This document shows, piece by piece, positions 34,951-45,718 of a stretch of DNA of 64,000 nucleotides. The DNA comes from Hyphodiscus hymeniophilus (lineage: Eukaryota; Ascomycota; Leotiomycetes; Helotiales; Hyphodiscaceae), in the NCBI GenBank assembly GCA_016508695.1, contig VNKQ01000012.1, positions 744,001 to 808,000 of the forward strand, read 5' to 3'. The position numbers were made by a program, and so were the translations under genes. Position 1 is the stretch's first letter. Every line of letters starts with the position of its first letter. Under the pieces are notes generated by a model. It was not told where the DNA came from, made no database searches, and was given only the letters and a program-made list of their open reading frames with translations.

Positions 34951-35499
34951 ATGTCGGCAACGGCGTACATCGAGGATTTATCTCCGCTTCAAATAGCATC
35001 TCTCACACAAATTGCTCAGCGTAGGCTGGAATTAAGGCAAGACTACAGTCTCCGGCACGTTGTCGGCCATATCTTGCTTCTGGATAACTTGAAGATGGCA
35101 GCCGAACGCAAAAAAAATGGCAAAGTGGCAAGAGAAGCTTTTACGGACTATTTGGAACAGGAGTCAAGAGAGGCACCACATGCTCAACCCTCGGTCATTG
35201 TCACGGTATCAGAGCTCGTATTGGATGGTCAGTGCACACAAGTACGGGACTCTGAGCCCGTCCCTTCTCTGTATTGGTCTGAACAAGCTTTACCTAAGCT
35301 ACCTACGGAAGGGAGCCTTGAGGACTTCGAGGAGAGGTGCGAAGCTGAAATGTCAGACGAGTCCAAGGCACGGATCCTGAATTTTCACAGATGCCTCTCA
35401 TATCTGGCTGATACATTTGAGAAATCCGACGACGAAAGTGATTCGGATTCTAGTAGTGAGAGCGATGAATCCGAATCTGGAAGCGAGCAGTGGAAGTAG
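34951..35499 (+). CDS. Hypothetical acidic-tailed protein
   Basis: A single exon of 182 aa begins MSATAYIEDLSPLQIASLTQ. The first 110 residues are predicted helical and mixed in charge, and the last 30 are a Ser/Asp/Glu run (DESDSDSSSESDESES) typical of casein-kinase-2-type phosphorylation sites. No known domain is visible. The frame is open another 70 codons upstream, but the ATG at 34951 follows an A/C-rich context and is the better start. It is likely nuclear or cytosolic. Confidence 0.5.
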   Translation: MSATAYIEDLSPLQIASLTQIAQRRLELRQDYSLRHVVGHILLLDNLKMAAERKKNGKVAREAFTDYLEQESREAPHAQPSVIVTVSELVLDGQCTQVRDSEPVPSLYWSEQALPKLPTEGSLEDFEERCEAEMSDESKARILNFHRCLSYLADTFEKSDDESDSDSSSESDESESGSEQWK

Positions 35500-35829
35500 G
35501 ACTCTTAGTCAAGGGATGTCCCAAATTGGCGGCCCATTTCGGTATTTGGAGGGATTTTGGAACGGCAGCGTGGAGATGTGATTCTCTTGGTCATGACCTT
35601 ACACCGATGGATGAGCTCTTCGTGGAGGGTTTAATGTTACAAGGCTAGACTGAATAATTCTGCACGCTCAAGAATATGAAAACTCACTTGCTGCTGTCTC
35701 AACCGCGTATTTGACCAGTCCTGTGTATCCGCATTTGTATACCACGATGAAATAGATCAAGCGCTTCGAATCAGGTTGTGGGAAGTTGAGAAAGGATTTC
35801 TGTAAGGTTTTTGGTTGATTTGTATTTTT

Positions 35830-37204
35830 TCATGATAAGAAGCTGATAGTAGAAGGACTGAACTTCTGCCATGTGTGGAACTTTTTCTCCGTCCATTCGT
35901 ACACCTGGTCAAGATTATAGCCTCCATCTTCATCCTGCTCCATCTCTTCGGAAAAGCCCGAAGAAACCGTACCATTAACGATGAGTCTTATGCGCTCTTC
36001 ATTATGCTGGCTCTTATACGTTTCCAGGCCAATATGACCTAAATAGGGAGCAAGAAGGGAAGCTCTCCATTCACGCTCTTCGTCCACCCGTGTCAGGCTC
36101 GGCACCCAGCCCTTCGCGGAATTCATGCCAAGTAGACAAGAAAGGTAAAGAACTTCTTCACGATGTGTAAAGGCAATTTGAAGGGGCAGCTTGGAGGTGC
36201 TAGACCAGGGAGTCGTCAAAGCCGTCAAAGCGGCTTTCATCCAAGGAATCGCGAAGAATCCGGGGTTCTCTGCACCATAACCCTCACTGAAATGATACTT
36301 AACGTCCCTCAAGTATTCAAATCCAGCCCAGTCAGTTGCCTCGAAACAACATGCCAACGGAGATGATCTTTTGCCCACAACATCATAGCAATAAAGTAAT
36401 TGCATAGAATAAATGTCTTCGGGGCAAAGAGGGACAGGTCCCACCCAATCTTTGTGTAGTCGCCGATAAATAGGTTGTGTAGTGACTTTCATCAAGCTCA
36501 TCATCTGTTCATGGCCCGCTCCTTGGTCTACAGTGAAAGCTGTATGCCAGCAGAGATTGTCGCATGTCTGTGAACCTCTCTTAGATGGCAAGACTTCAAC
36601 TTCGCTATCAACTCTAGGTAAGAAGTCGTCTGGTCGTTGTGATCGGTTTGAAGTGATTCCTACAAAATCGCCAGTGAATAATTCTCTTGACTTCGATGTT
36701 GAAGTTTAATCACTAACCCGAAAACGCATCTGCAAAGGCGGTCGCTGAAAGCTGGCAGCGAGTTGCAGAGTCACTCCAGACTTGCATCTTCGGCTTTTGC
36801 CTATCACTTTCAAAGTCTTTCAGCCATTGGATATATCTGGTACGAAAGGCTTTTCCAAGTTCACTGCTCTGCTTCAAGCCACCTTGAGAGACCATACCCA
36901 CATGCGCTTCGGTAATCCAGCTCTTATAGTCTGATAGAAAGGATAGTCGCCCTGTGACGAATGGCTTTCCAGGGGCTTGAAGAGAATGCAGCTTCTTTAA
37001 AAACGGCCTGATATAGGTGGAATAGTCATGATGAGACACCTCGAGAATCCCATGTCGAAAAAGATAAATTGCTGCATTGAGTCGCTCTGATGCCGGAAGC
37101 GCAGGCTGCTTGTAGACGTTGTTATATGGAGAAATTGCGGCAAGATGGCTGTGGAGGGATGTGGTACAATAAGAATACCCCAGTAGGCGCGTTACTTTGA
37201 ACAT
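35830..37204 (-). CDS. Histidine acid phosphatase-like protein
   Basis: Two exons (36718-37204, 35830-36659) flank a 58-nt intron, giving 438 aa. It belongs to branch 2 of the histidine phosphatase superfamily: the nucleophile motif lies in AIYLFRHGILEVSHHDY (about residue 50), and the proton-donor region is THREEVLYLSCLLG in the C-terminal half. The classical RHGxRxP is reduced to RHGILEV, so the second arginine is absent; this pattern occurs in a subgroup of fungal proteins whose substrate is unclear. No strong signal peptide is seen. The gene is divergent from the SHB17-like gene at 37718, sharing a 513-bp promoter region. Confidence 0.8.
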
Positions 37205-37717
37205 TTCATGATCATGAAGGTGAAGACACTAGTAGGGTTGTGAAGAATGTTTCTCGAGAGCTCAACTTCTTCACAATACCGTACCATACCTAGTATAGCA
37301 CGTGACTTTCAATCTTGTCTCCACGGCTTCACGGCTGCGGATTAGATGGCCTCAATACCCTTCCAATGACGTGGCTAGAACTTAGAAATTGTTGACTCAA
37401 TTCTTGAATATTGCCAGCTCCATGCTTTGCTTCGATGCTGATTCGGCTCAAGGCCTGTTTTCCCGGAATATCCGGGAATGCCGTCCATGACGACACTGCT
37501 GGCTATATTTGTCTCGGCACTATCATCACATACAACTAGTTATCGAATGTTTGAAAGGCGTCTTCCGGGCAATCCAAAAATGTCATTGGCACGAGCTGAT
37601 TGAGTGGAACCAGCTCCGGTCGAGCTCGAAATTCGATAGGGGCTGCAAGGCACCAAACATGTCAATATAAGAGCCATTTAGCCTCCCTCAACTTTGATCG
37701 ATGACCAAACACACCTA
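37205..37717. promoter_or_regulatory. Shared divergent promoter of two histidine-phosphatase-superfamily genes
   Basis: This 513-bp stretch lies between two start codons pointing outward. No other gene is visible. It contains a CACGTG-type core (GCACGTGACT near 37300), a sequence bound by bHLH factors such as the phosphate regulator Pho4 in yeasts; its use here is inference. Confidence 0.35.
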
Positions 37718-38631
37718 ATGATGTCTAGCCCACGAGTATTCGCCATCCGTCACGGCGAGACCGAATGGTCTCTCACTCATCGACACACTGGCGGAACAGA
37801 ACTCGACTTGACAAGTATCGGCATGCAACAGATTGAGGCTATAGGACGAACCTCAATTGGTATGAACAAGCTCATATCTCCTATAAAGCTTACGAAAATG
37901 TATTATGAGAGATTTCCGTTTCTTATAGATTTAACTACTGACATTTAATAGTTTCTGTTCCCCTCTGAAAAGAGCTCGCCACACTCTTGAACTTCTTAAT
38001 TTTGGAGTTAACGATCGATTGCCATGGGACCCATTGCTCGGTCTTACCAAAGTCTCTTCAGCAGGTGATTACAAATGCACTGCCGAAGTAGAGGTTGATA
38101 CTCGACTTAAGGAGTGGGATTACGGAGATTACGAAGGTCTGACAACTGAAAAGATCAGACAATTGAGGAACGCCAAGGGTTTGGATAGAGACCGTGACTG
38201 GAATATAATGAAAGATGGCTGCGAAGGCGGAGAGTATGTCCCTCTGGATCGAGATGGCCACGATTTGGTCTGCGAATCTTAGCTGAAATGCAAATCATTT
38301 AGGTCACCCGACGAAGTTGCTACCCGCCTTGATAGACTGATAGCGGATATTAGAGATGCTCAATTTTCTGCAGAGGAAGCAAAAGCTCACGGCACTGACA
38401 TCGTCTGCGTGGCCCATGGCCACATCTTGACGGCGTTGGCATTGAGATGGTCTGGTGTCTCGTTGCAAGACGCACCAAGGATGTTTCTGGAAACAGGCGG
38501 AGTGGTCGTTTTAGGGTACGTATAATAATTCACGCGTGACAAGAAGAAGACTCATCATATGCACTAGGTATGAGCATCATAATCTTAACGAGCCTGCTAT
38601 ACTTCTTAGCGAGGGTGCCTTTACGGCATGA
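37718..38631 (+). CDS. SHB17: Sedoheptulose-1,7-bisphosphatase-like histidine phosphatase
   Basis: Four exons (37718-37899, 37952-38233, 38303-38515, 38568-38631) give 246 aa in frame. The catalytic RHGETEWS is at residues about 10-17. It is followed by a TGGTELDLT segment, the EWDYGDYEG motif, KGLDRDRDWNIMKDGCEGGE, a second histidine in VAHGHILTALALRW, and ETGGVVVLGYEHHN at the end. This order matches yeast Shb17, which dephosphorylates sedoheptulose-1,7-bisphosphate to feed riboneogenesis, though a neighbouring member of the phosphoglycerate-mutase family with another sugar phosphate as substrate cannot be excluded. It should be cytosolic. Two ATGs stand side by side; I used the first. Confidence 0.8.
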
Positions 38632-39572
38632 AATAGAGGGTGGCAAGACACCGTACGATCTGGAGGGCGCTTGTGCAGACTCTTGAACGCCGCCATTAAG
38701 ATCATGGAGGAGATGGAAACAATCTAAACCATGTAGAACCTCCAGGCAATTTTAGAGAAAACTCGTCTTTGAAAGCTCTCAAGTTGAGGTACATGAGAAA
38801 GTCACAGAATATGCAACCTTTCGCAGTAGACGTCGTGGAAAATATGAAAAGTATTATGAGGAATTCTTTTCGATAGGCCAAAGTAAAATCTCCACTCCCC
38901 GTACATCCCAAAATTGTGTACCGTCCATTGACTTTAACAGGTTCATAAGATTGATGTGGAATTACTCAAGGTCTGCTTTAGATAGGTGGGAAAGCTTCAA
39001 TAATTGAATATGTCGCATTGAAATTCCGATGAGCAGAACTGTATATTCCTCGGATTCGCAGAAGCACACCAAATTATTCGTCAGCCACAGTTTCTTCCAC
39101 TTGTCGTCAGTCAAAGCTTCTGTTGTTCTACATGGTTGATAATTGTAGTGGAATCATCAACGGTATATTTCACCAATGTGAACTCCGCGTAACGCTGCTT
39201 TACAGCCACTAAGACAGAGGCTAATGTTTCATGATATTGGATATTTATTCGTCCGCTAAAGATGTCATTTAGTAATCTGGCTCTTGCGTTTACCTGTCGG
39301 AAAGGTCCTTCCCAATAAGAGAATTTAGAGTTGTTAACAGCTTGTACTACATCTTTTTTTTAGGTCCATCTTGCTTTATAATTAAGTACCGCTTTGAATG
39401 CATACGACTAAGGTGCTTTCTAATATATGTTGCCATATTCGGCCCGACAAGCCTGGCATGAGTCCTACCAAATGCGTCTGCTCGTCACCCAAGCCATCAC
39501 GAACTGATATAACTTCCGGCTTCTAACTTATGCTAGGCGGCGTCTTTGAATAACGGCCTGCTGCCATGCAAA
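38632..39572. other. Intergenic, no supported gene
   Basis: Nearly 1 kb between convergent genes, A/T-richer than average, with no frames of interest and no repeats noticed. Confidence 0.45.
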
Positions 39573-40708
39573 TCAGACGCTCTCCTTCAGGGATTTGTGA
39601 AGGTAGGAGAATTTATCTATATGTTCTTGTACGCGAGCCGGTGGTGATGTCTCGACGAGGTGATCGTGAAGATACCGAGAAATGATCTTATGAGGAGAAT
39701 CTGCAACAGTGGCGTTGGAACTAAAGTGGGACGTCAGCCTTAGAAAACTAAACAAAAATCACTCGGCCTTCAAGGTACTTACAGCGAAATACCTTCATGC
39801 TTAGCACTGTTAGAAATTAACCTATCCCACGACTCATTGCAGTCTTGAATGACCTTTGTAGCGTAGCTTCCATATCAAGTATCAGCCGAAGTCGATAGTT
39901 CACAAGGACCGCACAGTGTTACTCACTCTTTTTCCTTGAACTGCCCTGCAAAGGCAGCTTTGTTCTCCGGCTTGCCGTCTGGTACTTTATAATACCTAAA
40001 CCAGTTTACAGTCGCTTCTAACAGACCCGGACAGTACATTCGGACATCTTCAGTACTATTAAGCTTGGGCGCCAGTGGATCATTGATGTCGATGACAAGG
40101 ACTTTCCAATCCGTTTCTCCCTCGTCGAGTAGCAACATTACACCAATGACCTTGACCTGCTTGATTTGCCCAGGATAGCCAACTTGTTCGCCTATTTCCA
40201 ACGCGTCGAGAGGGTCGTTATCCCCATACGTGTCGGTTTCCCGGAATACGTGGCTAGGATCCTCCCAAGTCTGTTATTATTGCAAAGTAAGCAAAGCGGG
40301 TATGTGTGGCTAGCCCTGGGGCCAAAGAGAGAAGACTCACTCGTGGAAGGGCACCATAGTTCCAAATATATCCTTTGAAGGGAAAAATGTTGTGCACAAA
40401 CCGCATGGTTCCGTTTCTCGTGTCCTGTTGTATCGGATTAAGAGGCTCGCTTCTAGAAATCTGTTTGAAATCATCAACCCAGCTTTCGAGGTACACATAA
40501 CACTCTGACGAGTTTTGCATACCTCATACTTCGCATTCGACCATCGCGGAATCTCAACAATCATGTTCAGTATCGACCGTTCATGATTGACATACAGCGG
40601 AATGTCATGCCAAGAAGAAATGGGTACACCACCGCCCTGGAAGTGGATTCGAAAGTCTGGCGTGTTTAGCTGACCAGATTTTCTGACCTTGTACTCTGTA
40701 GCCAACAT
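39573..40708 (-). CDS. Inorganic pyrophosphatase, family I
   Basis: Five exons (40523-40708, 40341-40460, 39927-40270, 39783-39866, 39573-39720) splice to 293 aa. The product has all the family's landmarks: the VEIPRWSNAKYE segment, KGYIWNYGALPRTWEDP, the metal-binding signature GDNDPLDALEIGE, LLDEGETDWKVLVIDI and KIPDGKPEN-like VPDGKPENKAAF. It hydrolyses pyrophosphate to two phosphates with Mg2+ in the cytosol, driving biosynthetic reactions. There is no mitochondrial presequence, so it corresponds to the Ipp1 type. Several residues differ from the usual consensus and the last 60 residues are diverged, so it could be a second, accessory copy rather than the essential housekeeping gene. Confidence 0.9.
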
Positions 40709-41507
40709 AATGACGGAAGTCTATATGTCAATCGAGAAAGAGGAATAAAAGTTTACCTGCAAAGATTATCTTGATGTTTCTTCACGGACATTGGGCGTTT
40801 ACTACGGTTCGAATCCTCGGCCGGCAGCTTAGCCGACGTCCCGGGTTTATTAAATACGCACAGCTCTGCGCCAATGGGGCAGCTCCACCCTACCCCTAAC
40901 GCCACCAAGCCGCTGATGCCTCATCCGATCTGTCTATTCCTCTACAGGTTGCGCAAAAGTCTTACCCACTGAGCCGGAAGTGCTTTCGTAGGACTTTGTT
41001 GTGGTCGTCATCCCGCTCCTTCCCCACTGGAGAGGAGCACGAAAATTTGCATGGCCAGCGGCGTTGCCGGCAACCTCGGTAATCACGGATGCTACGTTGA
41101 TGCTATATGTTAGGAGGATCTTTGTGGCGCATTTTCATTCGCTTACGCAAATCTTTGATGCTAGGAATTGACTTGTGATTTCAGACTATGAACCTTGGCT
41201 GGAGTTCCGCTATCTACAATGAGAAAGTGGCTGCTCTGCGATGTGTTCGAGTGCGGGGATTTAAGGTTTAGGACTCCGGCATACCCGGATCGAGTTCCAT
41301 TCGCTGTCATATATGTGTACGTCATGTGTGACGATATTTGTCGCCTGTCACGTGCATAATGCCTTGCCTGAAGAGAGCTCTGGCCGCGCTGAACCTCGGC
41401 GTTATTCTCGTTAATCTTTGGTCTATCCAACGGATGAGCTCCCACGACGCTCTTCATTCACAGAAACGCTTTCAAAATCAATTGCTGTACTTCAGTCCGC
41501 GCTCAAC
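40709..41507. promoter_or_regulatory. Divergent upstream region, pyrophosphatase and Zn2Cys6 gene
   Basis: About 800 bp between divergent starts. There are no convincing frames. A T-loop-like GGTTCGAATCC string at about 40805 is not accompanied by the rest of a tRNA (see rejected items). Confidence 0.4.
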
Positions 41508-44037
41508 ATGCCCGCGCAAACGAACAGCGCAGGAACGTCGAGATCTTCGAGATCGCCAACGGCAGCGGCAGAGCCAAGTCTCAAACGACGAAGAGCCGCC
41601 AAAGCCTGTCAGAACTGCAGATTACAGAAGGCAAAGGTAGGTGTTTCTAAATCACTCTATTAACCTCGAGCACCTGCTGATCTCAGCCTGCGATAGTGCG
41701 ATGGCAAGCCTCCTATCTGCAATCGTTGCGCAGGCTATGGACACACGTGCACCTGGTCGGAACAGAAGAGGGATCCCCCCCGCCGCTCAGATGGCTCCAT
41801 CCTCGAAAATATCATTTCGGATGGCCCCCAATCGCCACGTTCTGAGAATTCCACACCACTGTATTTGGCAATCCAATCGTACGAGAAACTGATGAGAAGC
41901 GTTCGGCTCGATCTGTCCGATTCTACTCGTGCTGCTGTTGATTTGACCTTGTCTTATATTCGATGTCAATTGCCACCAGGTGTTCTTGATCCAGATGCCT
42001 CGTCCAGTGTTCGCGCTCCTCCAATGACCGGAGAGTCGTGTTACCAGAGTGGATCTGCAAGCCAGAGTGCAAATGGGCAAAGATATTTGGGGGAAGCTAG
42101 CGACCTATATTACTTTCATACTATAAAGAACATCCTTCAAGATCAGGGTCAGCCAGGTGGCGAAGCCGAGAATGACATACAAAGTTACGACCAAGGGATA
42201 CAGCACGTAGAGACACCAGATGGTGTTGATTGTGCAGACCTCCTAACGAAGGAACTGGCGGATAATTTTATCATGATATACTTCTCCACTATTCATATCG
42301 CTTACCCTTTTTTGAGCAAGCCATTGTTCATAGAAAAGTATGAGAGTTTCTGGAAACGAGATAAAGAATTCACTGAAAGCTCTTCTTGGCTCTCTCTCAT
42401 GTGTGAGTCTCTAATCAATTTAAACACATTCAATTCTATCCTCACTAAATCCAGATACTATGTTCGCCATTGGAGCTTACTACACTTCTTTTCCACTATC
42501 CGAAACTGCTGAGCGCCAAGCATGTCTCAGGTATTTTGGACAAGCTATATCAATTTCAAATTCCATTATGACGGATTGCACTTTAGAGAATATACAGATG
42601 TTGCTCGCACAATACTTCTTTTTACTTGCAACAGGTCAGACTGACAGGTATGTCGAGTTCCTTTAGAATTGGCCACAAGCTGATACTTGCGTAGATGTTG
42701 GAGCACCCTCGGACTCGCAGTACGCGGCGCATAGAGTATTGGCCTCCACGTTGAACATTCTATTAGACAACACCTGATAGGGCTATCTACTCTAGAGTAG
42801 GAGACCATGCGACGGACTTGGTATTTAATGTATGTCCTCGATCGACTGCTCGCACTTCAACTTGGTCGCCCCGTGGCAATCCATAAACAAGAGTATCGCG
42901 TCAACCTTCCTTTAGAGACGGATGAGACTGCCTGCCTCTTTGACGGAGATTCATTCCCATTCCGTCCTGATAAATCCCCTTCTACTCTCGACTATTTCGT
43001 CTCAGTTACTAAATTTTCGCAAATCCTCGGCCAGGTCATCAGTGACCTCTACAGCCCGTCTCAGGCAGTTCTTGATCCGGACCGGATGCTGCTTAGTACT
43101 ACAACTTTAGATGAGCAGCTCTTAGAATGGAAGACAAGACTTCCACGTCATCTTCGGTTTGACCTGGGTCACACGTTTGAAAAGTCGATCGTGTTTAAAA
43201 GACAAGTATTATCCCATGCCCATTTACTTATATATCTACTAAATCGGCTTAGCGTAATATGCTTGCTATAAAATTTCACCACCTCCGGACTTTGATGCAT
43301 CGTCCTTATCTTTGTCTAGCTTGGCTACAGCGACATAATCGACCTCTGATAGATCTGTTAGAACGAGCGCACGACCAGGTGGAGGCTTTAGAGAGGATTT
43401 GCGTGCTCGAGGCGCAACAGACAGCTCATTTACTACACAATGTTCGTAACGAAAGAAGTTTGGTACACGACTTCCCGTAGTAGCAGATGATTTCTTGCCT
43501 TCTCTGCGCCAGCTCGGTTCTTCTCGTGTCTCGTGCATGCATTGACCCTACCCAGGCTACTGCCGAGGTCTACTCTCAAGCACTTGACGAGGATGCAGAG
43601 ACATGCCTTAAGGTCTTCGATGCATTAAGTACTAATTCAGACGCCGCACGACGTGCTAGAGATATAATGAAAGGGTTGAAGAGGATACGTATCCTGCCTG
43701 GAAGTCGGTCTCTCCTTTTGCCGCTAGTCGCAGAGCTAATGATATAGCAGACAACCTGGTCTCAAAACCTGACTCAGCATCGTTAAGTGAGGACATACTT
43801 GGCAACGGATCAGGAATGCCCTCAATGGAAAATGCTGTGAACAACACATTGGATGGACCTTTTAGCTTTGGCGAGACACAAAGTGTGCTCGAGTGGCAGA
43901 TATGGCCAGGTGAGCTATCAGACCCTATGGCATGGTCTGCTCAATTCATCAACCCATCACAAAGTTCGCAGTTTGGTGGAAATCCAGTTTCTGGTCCTCA
44001 AATCCCATTTTATGCACAAATTAAGGAAAGTAATTAG
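41508..44037 (+). pseudogene. Zn2Cys6 transcription factor with fungal-trans domain, multiple stops
   Basis: The DNA-binding cluster is perfect and is split by an intron: CQNCRLQKAK in exon 1, then CDGKPPICNRCAGYGHTC, with C-x2-C-x6-C-x6-C-x2-C-x6-C spacing. The fungal-trans region follows (FIMIYFSTIHIAYPFLSKPL, MRRTWYLMYVLDRLLALQLG, RPVAIHKQEYRVNLP). Introns read at about 41639-41697, 42404-42455, 42648-42697 and 43207-43249. In-frame stops occur at 42732-42734 (AVRGA before SIGLH), 42798-42800 (LE before ETMRR) and twice in tandem at 43478-43483 (DFP before QMISC, where family members have aromatic residues). A frameshift near 43680 precedes the last 120 residues. Every stop could come from one transition (CAG to TAG or TGG to TAG). 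It once encoded a nuclear regulator and is now inactive. Confidence 0.85.
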
Positions 44038-44378
44038 CATTGGCAAATTATAATTTTTGTGACAAAAAGCAAGTTGCAACGCTCCTATATCAACTGTAAA
44101 ATGCACTACGTCCAAAAAAAGGGGGGAGTGGGAAGGGGGGTTGTATCGTATTTTCACACTTCTGGGAAGTTGTTCCCCAGAGCGACATCCCCTGCTCGTT
44201 CCGCACTCTGTGCTCAGATATGAGCAGGGAGCGCTGAAAATTATATTAGTTTGCAATGTAGAAAAAATTTGGAGGGATATCTTCCGCCCAGTCGGAGCTC
44301 ACCTAGTGGAGACAGGTTCAATAGTACTAGAGTGGGCGACCCTTTGAACAGCAATGTTGGCAGACTCAGCCTCATCGT
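44038..44378. other. Intergenic with G-rich tract
   Basis: The only feature is an A7 run followed by GGGGGGAGTGGGAAGGGGGG (44121-44140), a possible weak G-quadruplex. It lies in the 3' flanks of two convergent genes. Confidence 0.4.
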
Positions 44379-45120
44379 TTAGTGCGTGACACTAAGGGTG
44401 GATGAGATACTGTTGCGACTATCGTATTTGACTTCTCAGCTCCTGCCGACTCATTGAATGGAGTGGGAGTACGTACCAGAGTGGACATGTTGCAGACATG
44501 TTCAGCAGCCAAGGGTCGATGCATGCGGGGTGATAGCCGTGCTTGCACGGTAGAAGACGCACATCCTGCCCCTCCTGGAAATCTTCTTCACAGATCGTAC
44601 ATCCCACACTTTCCAGGCGTACGGCGATGTCTATACGTTGCGGAATTATTGAGTCAAATTCCTTTCTTGAAGTGTCGTCTTGGGTCCGGTTAGCTGCTGC
44701 GCCTTTTCCGATCTTTTGAAGCCCAATGTCGTCCCAGGCCGTCAGATCAGAAAGATTCTCTGCCAGACCAACTTGCTGATTGCTAGTCTCGAACCTGGCT
44801 ATGGGTAACAACGCCAATAACTGAATGCTCGCGACGAACGACTTGTTGGCAGGCCTATGTCGCGTTCGCTCGATCGACTCTACTCTGGCCGAGGTCGTTT
44901 CTTGGTTTCGTCTCCAAGACTTCATCCGTAATGTAAGAAAGCAAATTAATAGACTAAGCACACTAAAGCCTGCAGCTATCGGAAGCACAATGGCCAAACC
45001 AGCATTTGTCTGGTTTTCAGATCCACCATCTTGACTGTAAGACATCTCGTCAGTACCGCTTTCTTGCCTACGGGATTGGGCCACCGCGCTAAGCTCTAAA
45101 CCCAACAGTGGCAGCCGCAT
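44379..45120 (-). CDS. RING-H2 membrane protein (PA-TM-RING-like without PA domain)
   Basis: Two exons (44477-45120, 44379-44418) flank a 58-nt intron, giving 227 aa. A short hydrophobic start (MRLPLLGLELSAVAQS) may be a signal peptide. One membrane helix follows (AIVLPIAAGFSVLSLLICFL, about residues 43-62), then a cytosolic loop and a RING-H2 finger: CTICEEDF, LLPCKHGYHPACIDPWLL, TCPLC. The final zinc-binding Cys codon is split by the intron; reading through the intron gives CPLW, so the splice is needed for function. Members are E3 ubiquitin ligases of endosome, vacuole or Golgi membranes. The product is shorter than typical PA-TM-RING proteins (about 400-600 aa) and lacks the protease-associated domain. 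Confidence 0.8.
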
Positions 45121-45718
45121 CGCTTGTCGCCGAAGAGAGGAGGTGATCCACGAGAATCTGTATAGCGGCTTAAATTATTTGGAAATCAGAATTATGACTG
45201 GAAGCGACAGCGTTGAAGGTTGGAGATGTAGAAAGCGAGCGAAGGCGATCTCGAAGGAATCTAAATGCCAAAGTAGTGCGGTGTCCATCACAGAGGTTCT
45301 ATCCAAATATATGGCAGCATGCGAACCAAACTGGGATTTTGTCACGGCTCTACCGGAACCTTCGAATTTTTGGCCTACTTGTCAGCCGACCAGATCTTCA
45401 GCTTTAGACATGACTTGACGTCAATGCCGGTTCAATATCCGAGTACCCTCTGGATCCGTCAAGGTACCCGATCCTGGCAAATTCCAGAGGGCTTTATGAA
45501 CAAAAGTCAATGGCCCCCAAAGTATCCAGCCCTGTAGAGTTCTAACAATCCAAATCCTGGGATGAGAAATCCTCGAGAGTCACGTGGGGAGGATATCTTC
45601 CGAACCGGGATTCGACCCTCGCACTCGAACCCTCACAAGTGATTAGGGCTGATAACAGCATCAAGACGTTGGCCTTTACCATTTTCATCAATGGAAAATT
45701 CCTTACGTGCAGGAGCAT
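45121..45718. other. Intergenic, no supported gene
   Basis: About 600 bp upstream of the RING-H2 gene and downstream of the antiporter. It has small frames only. A string resembling a tRNA T-arm lies on the minus strand near 45605-45620, but no cloverleaf can be built around it. Confidence 0.4.

Noticed and set aside
40795..40830. GGTTCGAATCC T-loop string
   Set aside because: The flanking bases do not form a five-pair stem and no other tRNA arms are present.
44117..44140. Strong G-quadruplex
   Set aside because: Only three G tracts with uneven length; at best a weak structure in a 3' flank.
45590..45690. Possible minus-strand tRNA (T-arm-like GGGTCGAATCCC)
   Set aside because: No acceptor stem or D-arm and no seven-base anticodon loop could be paired around it.
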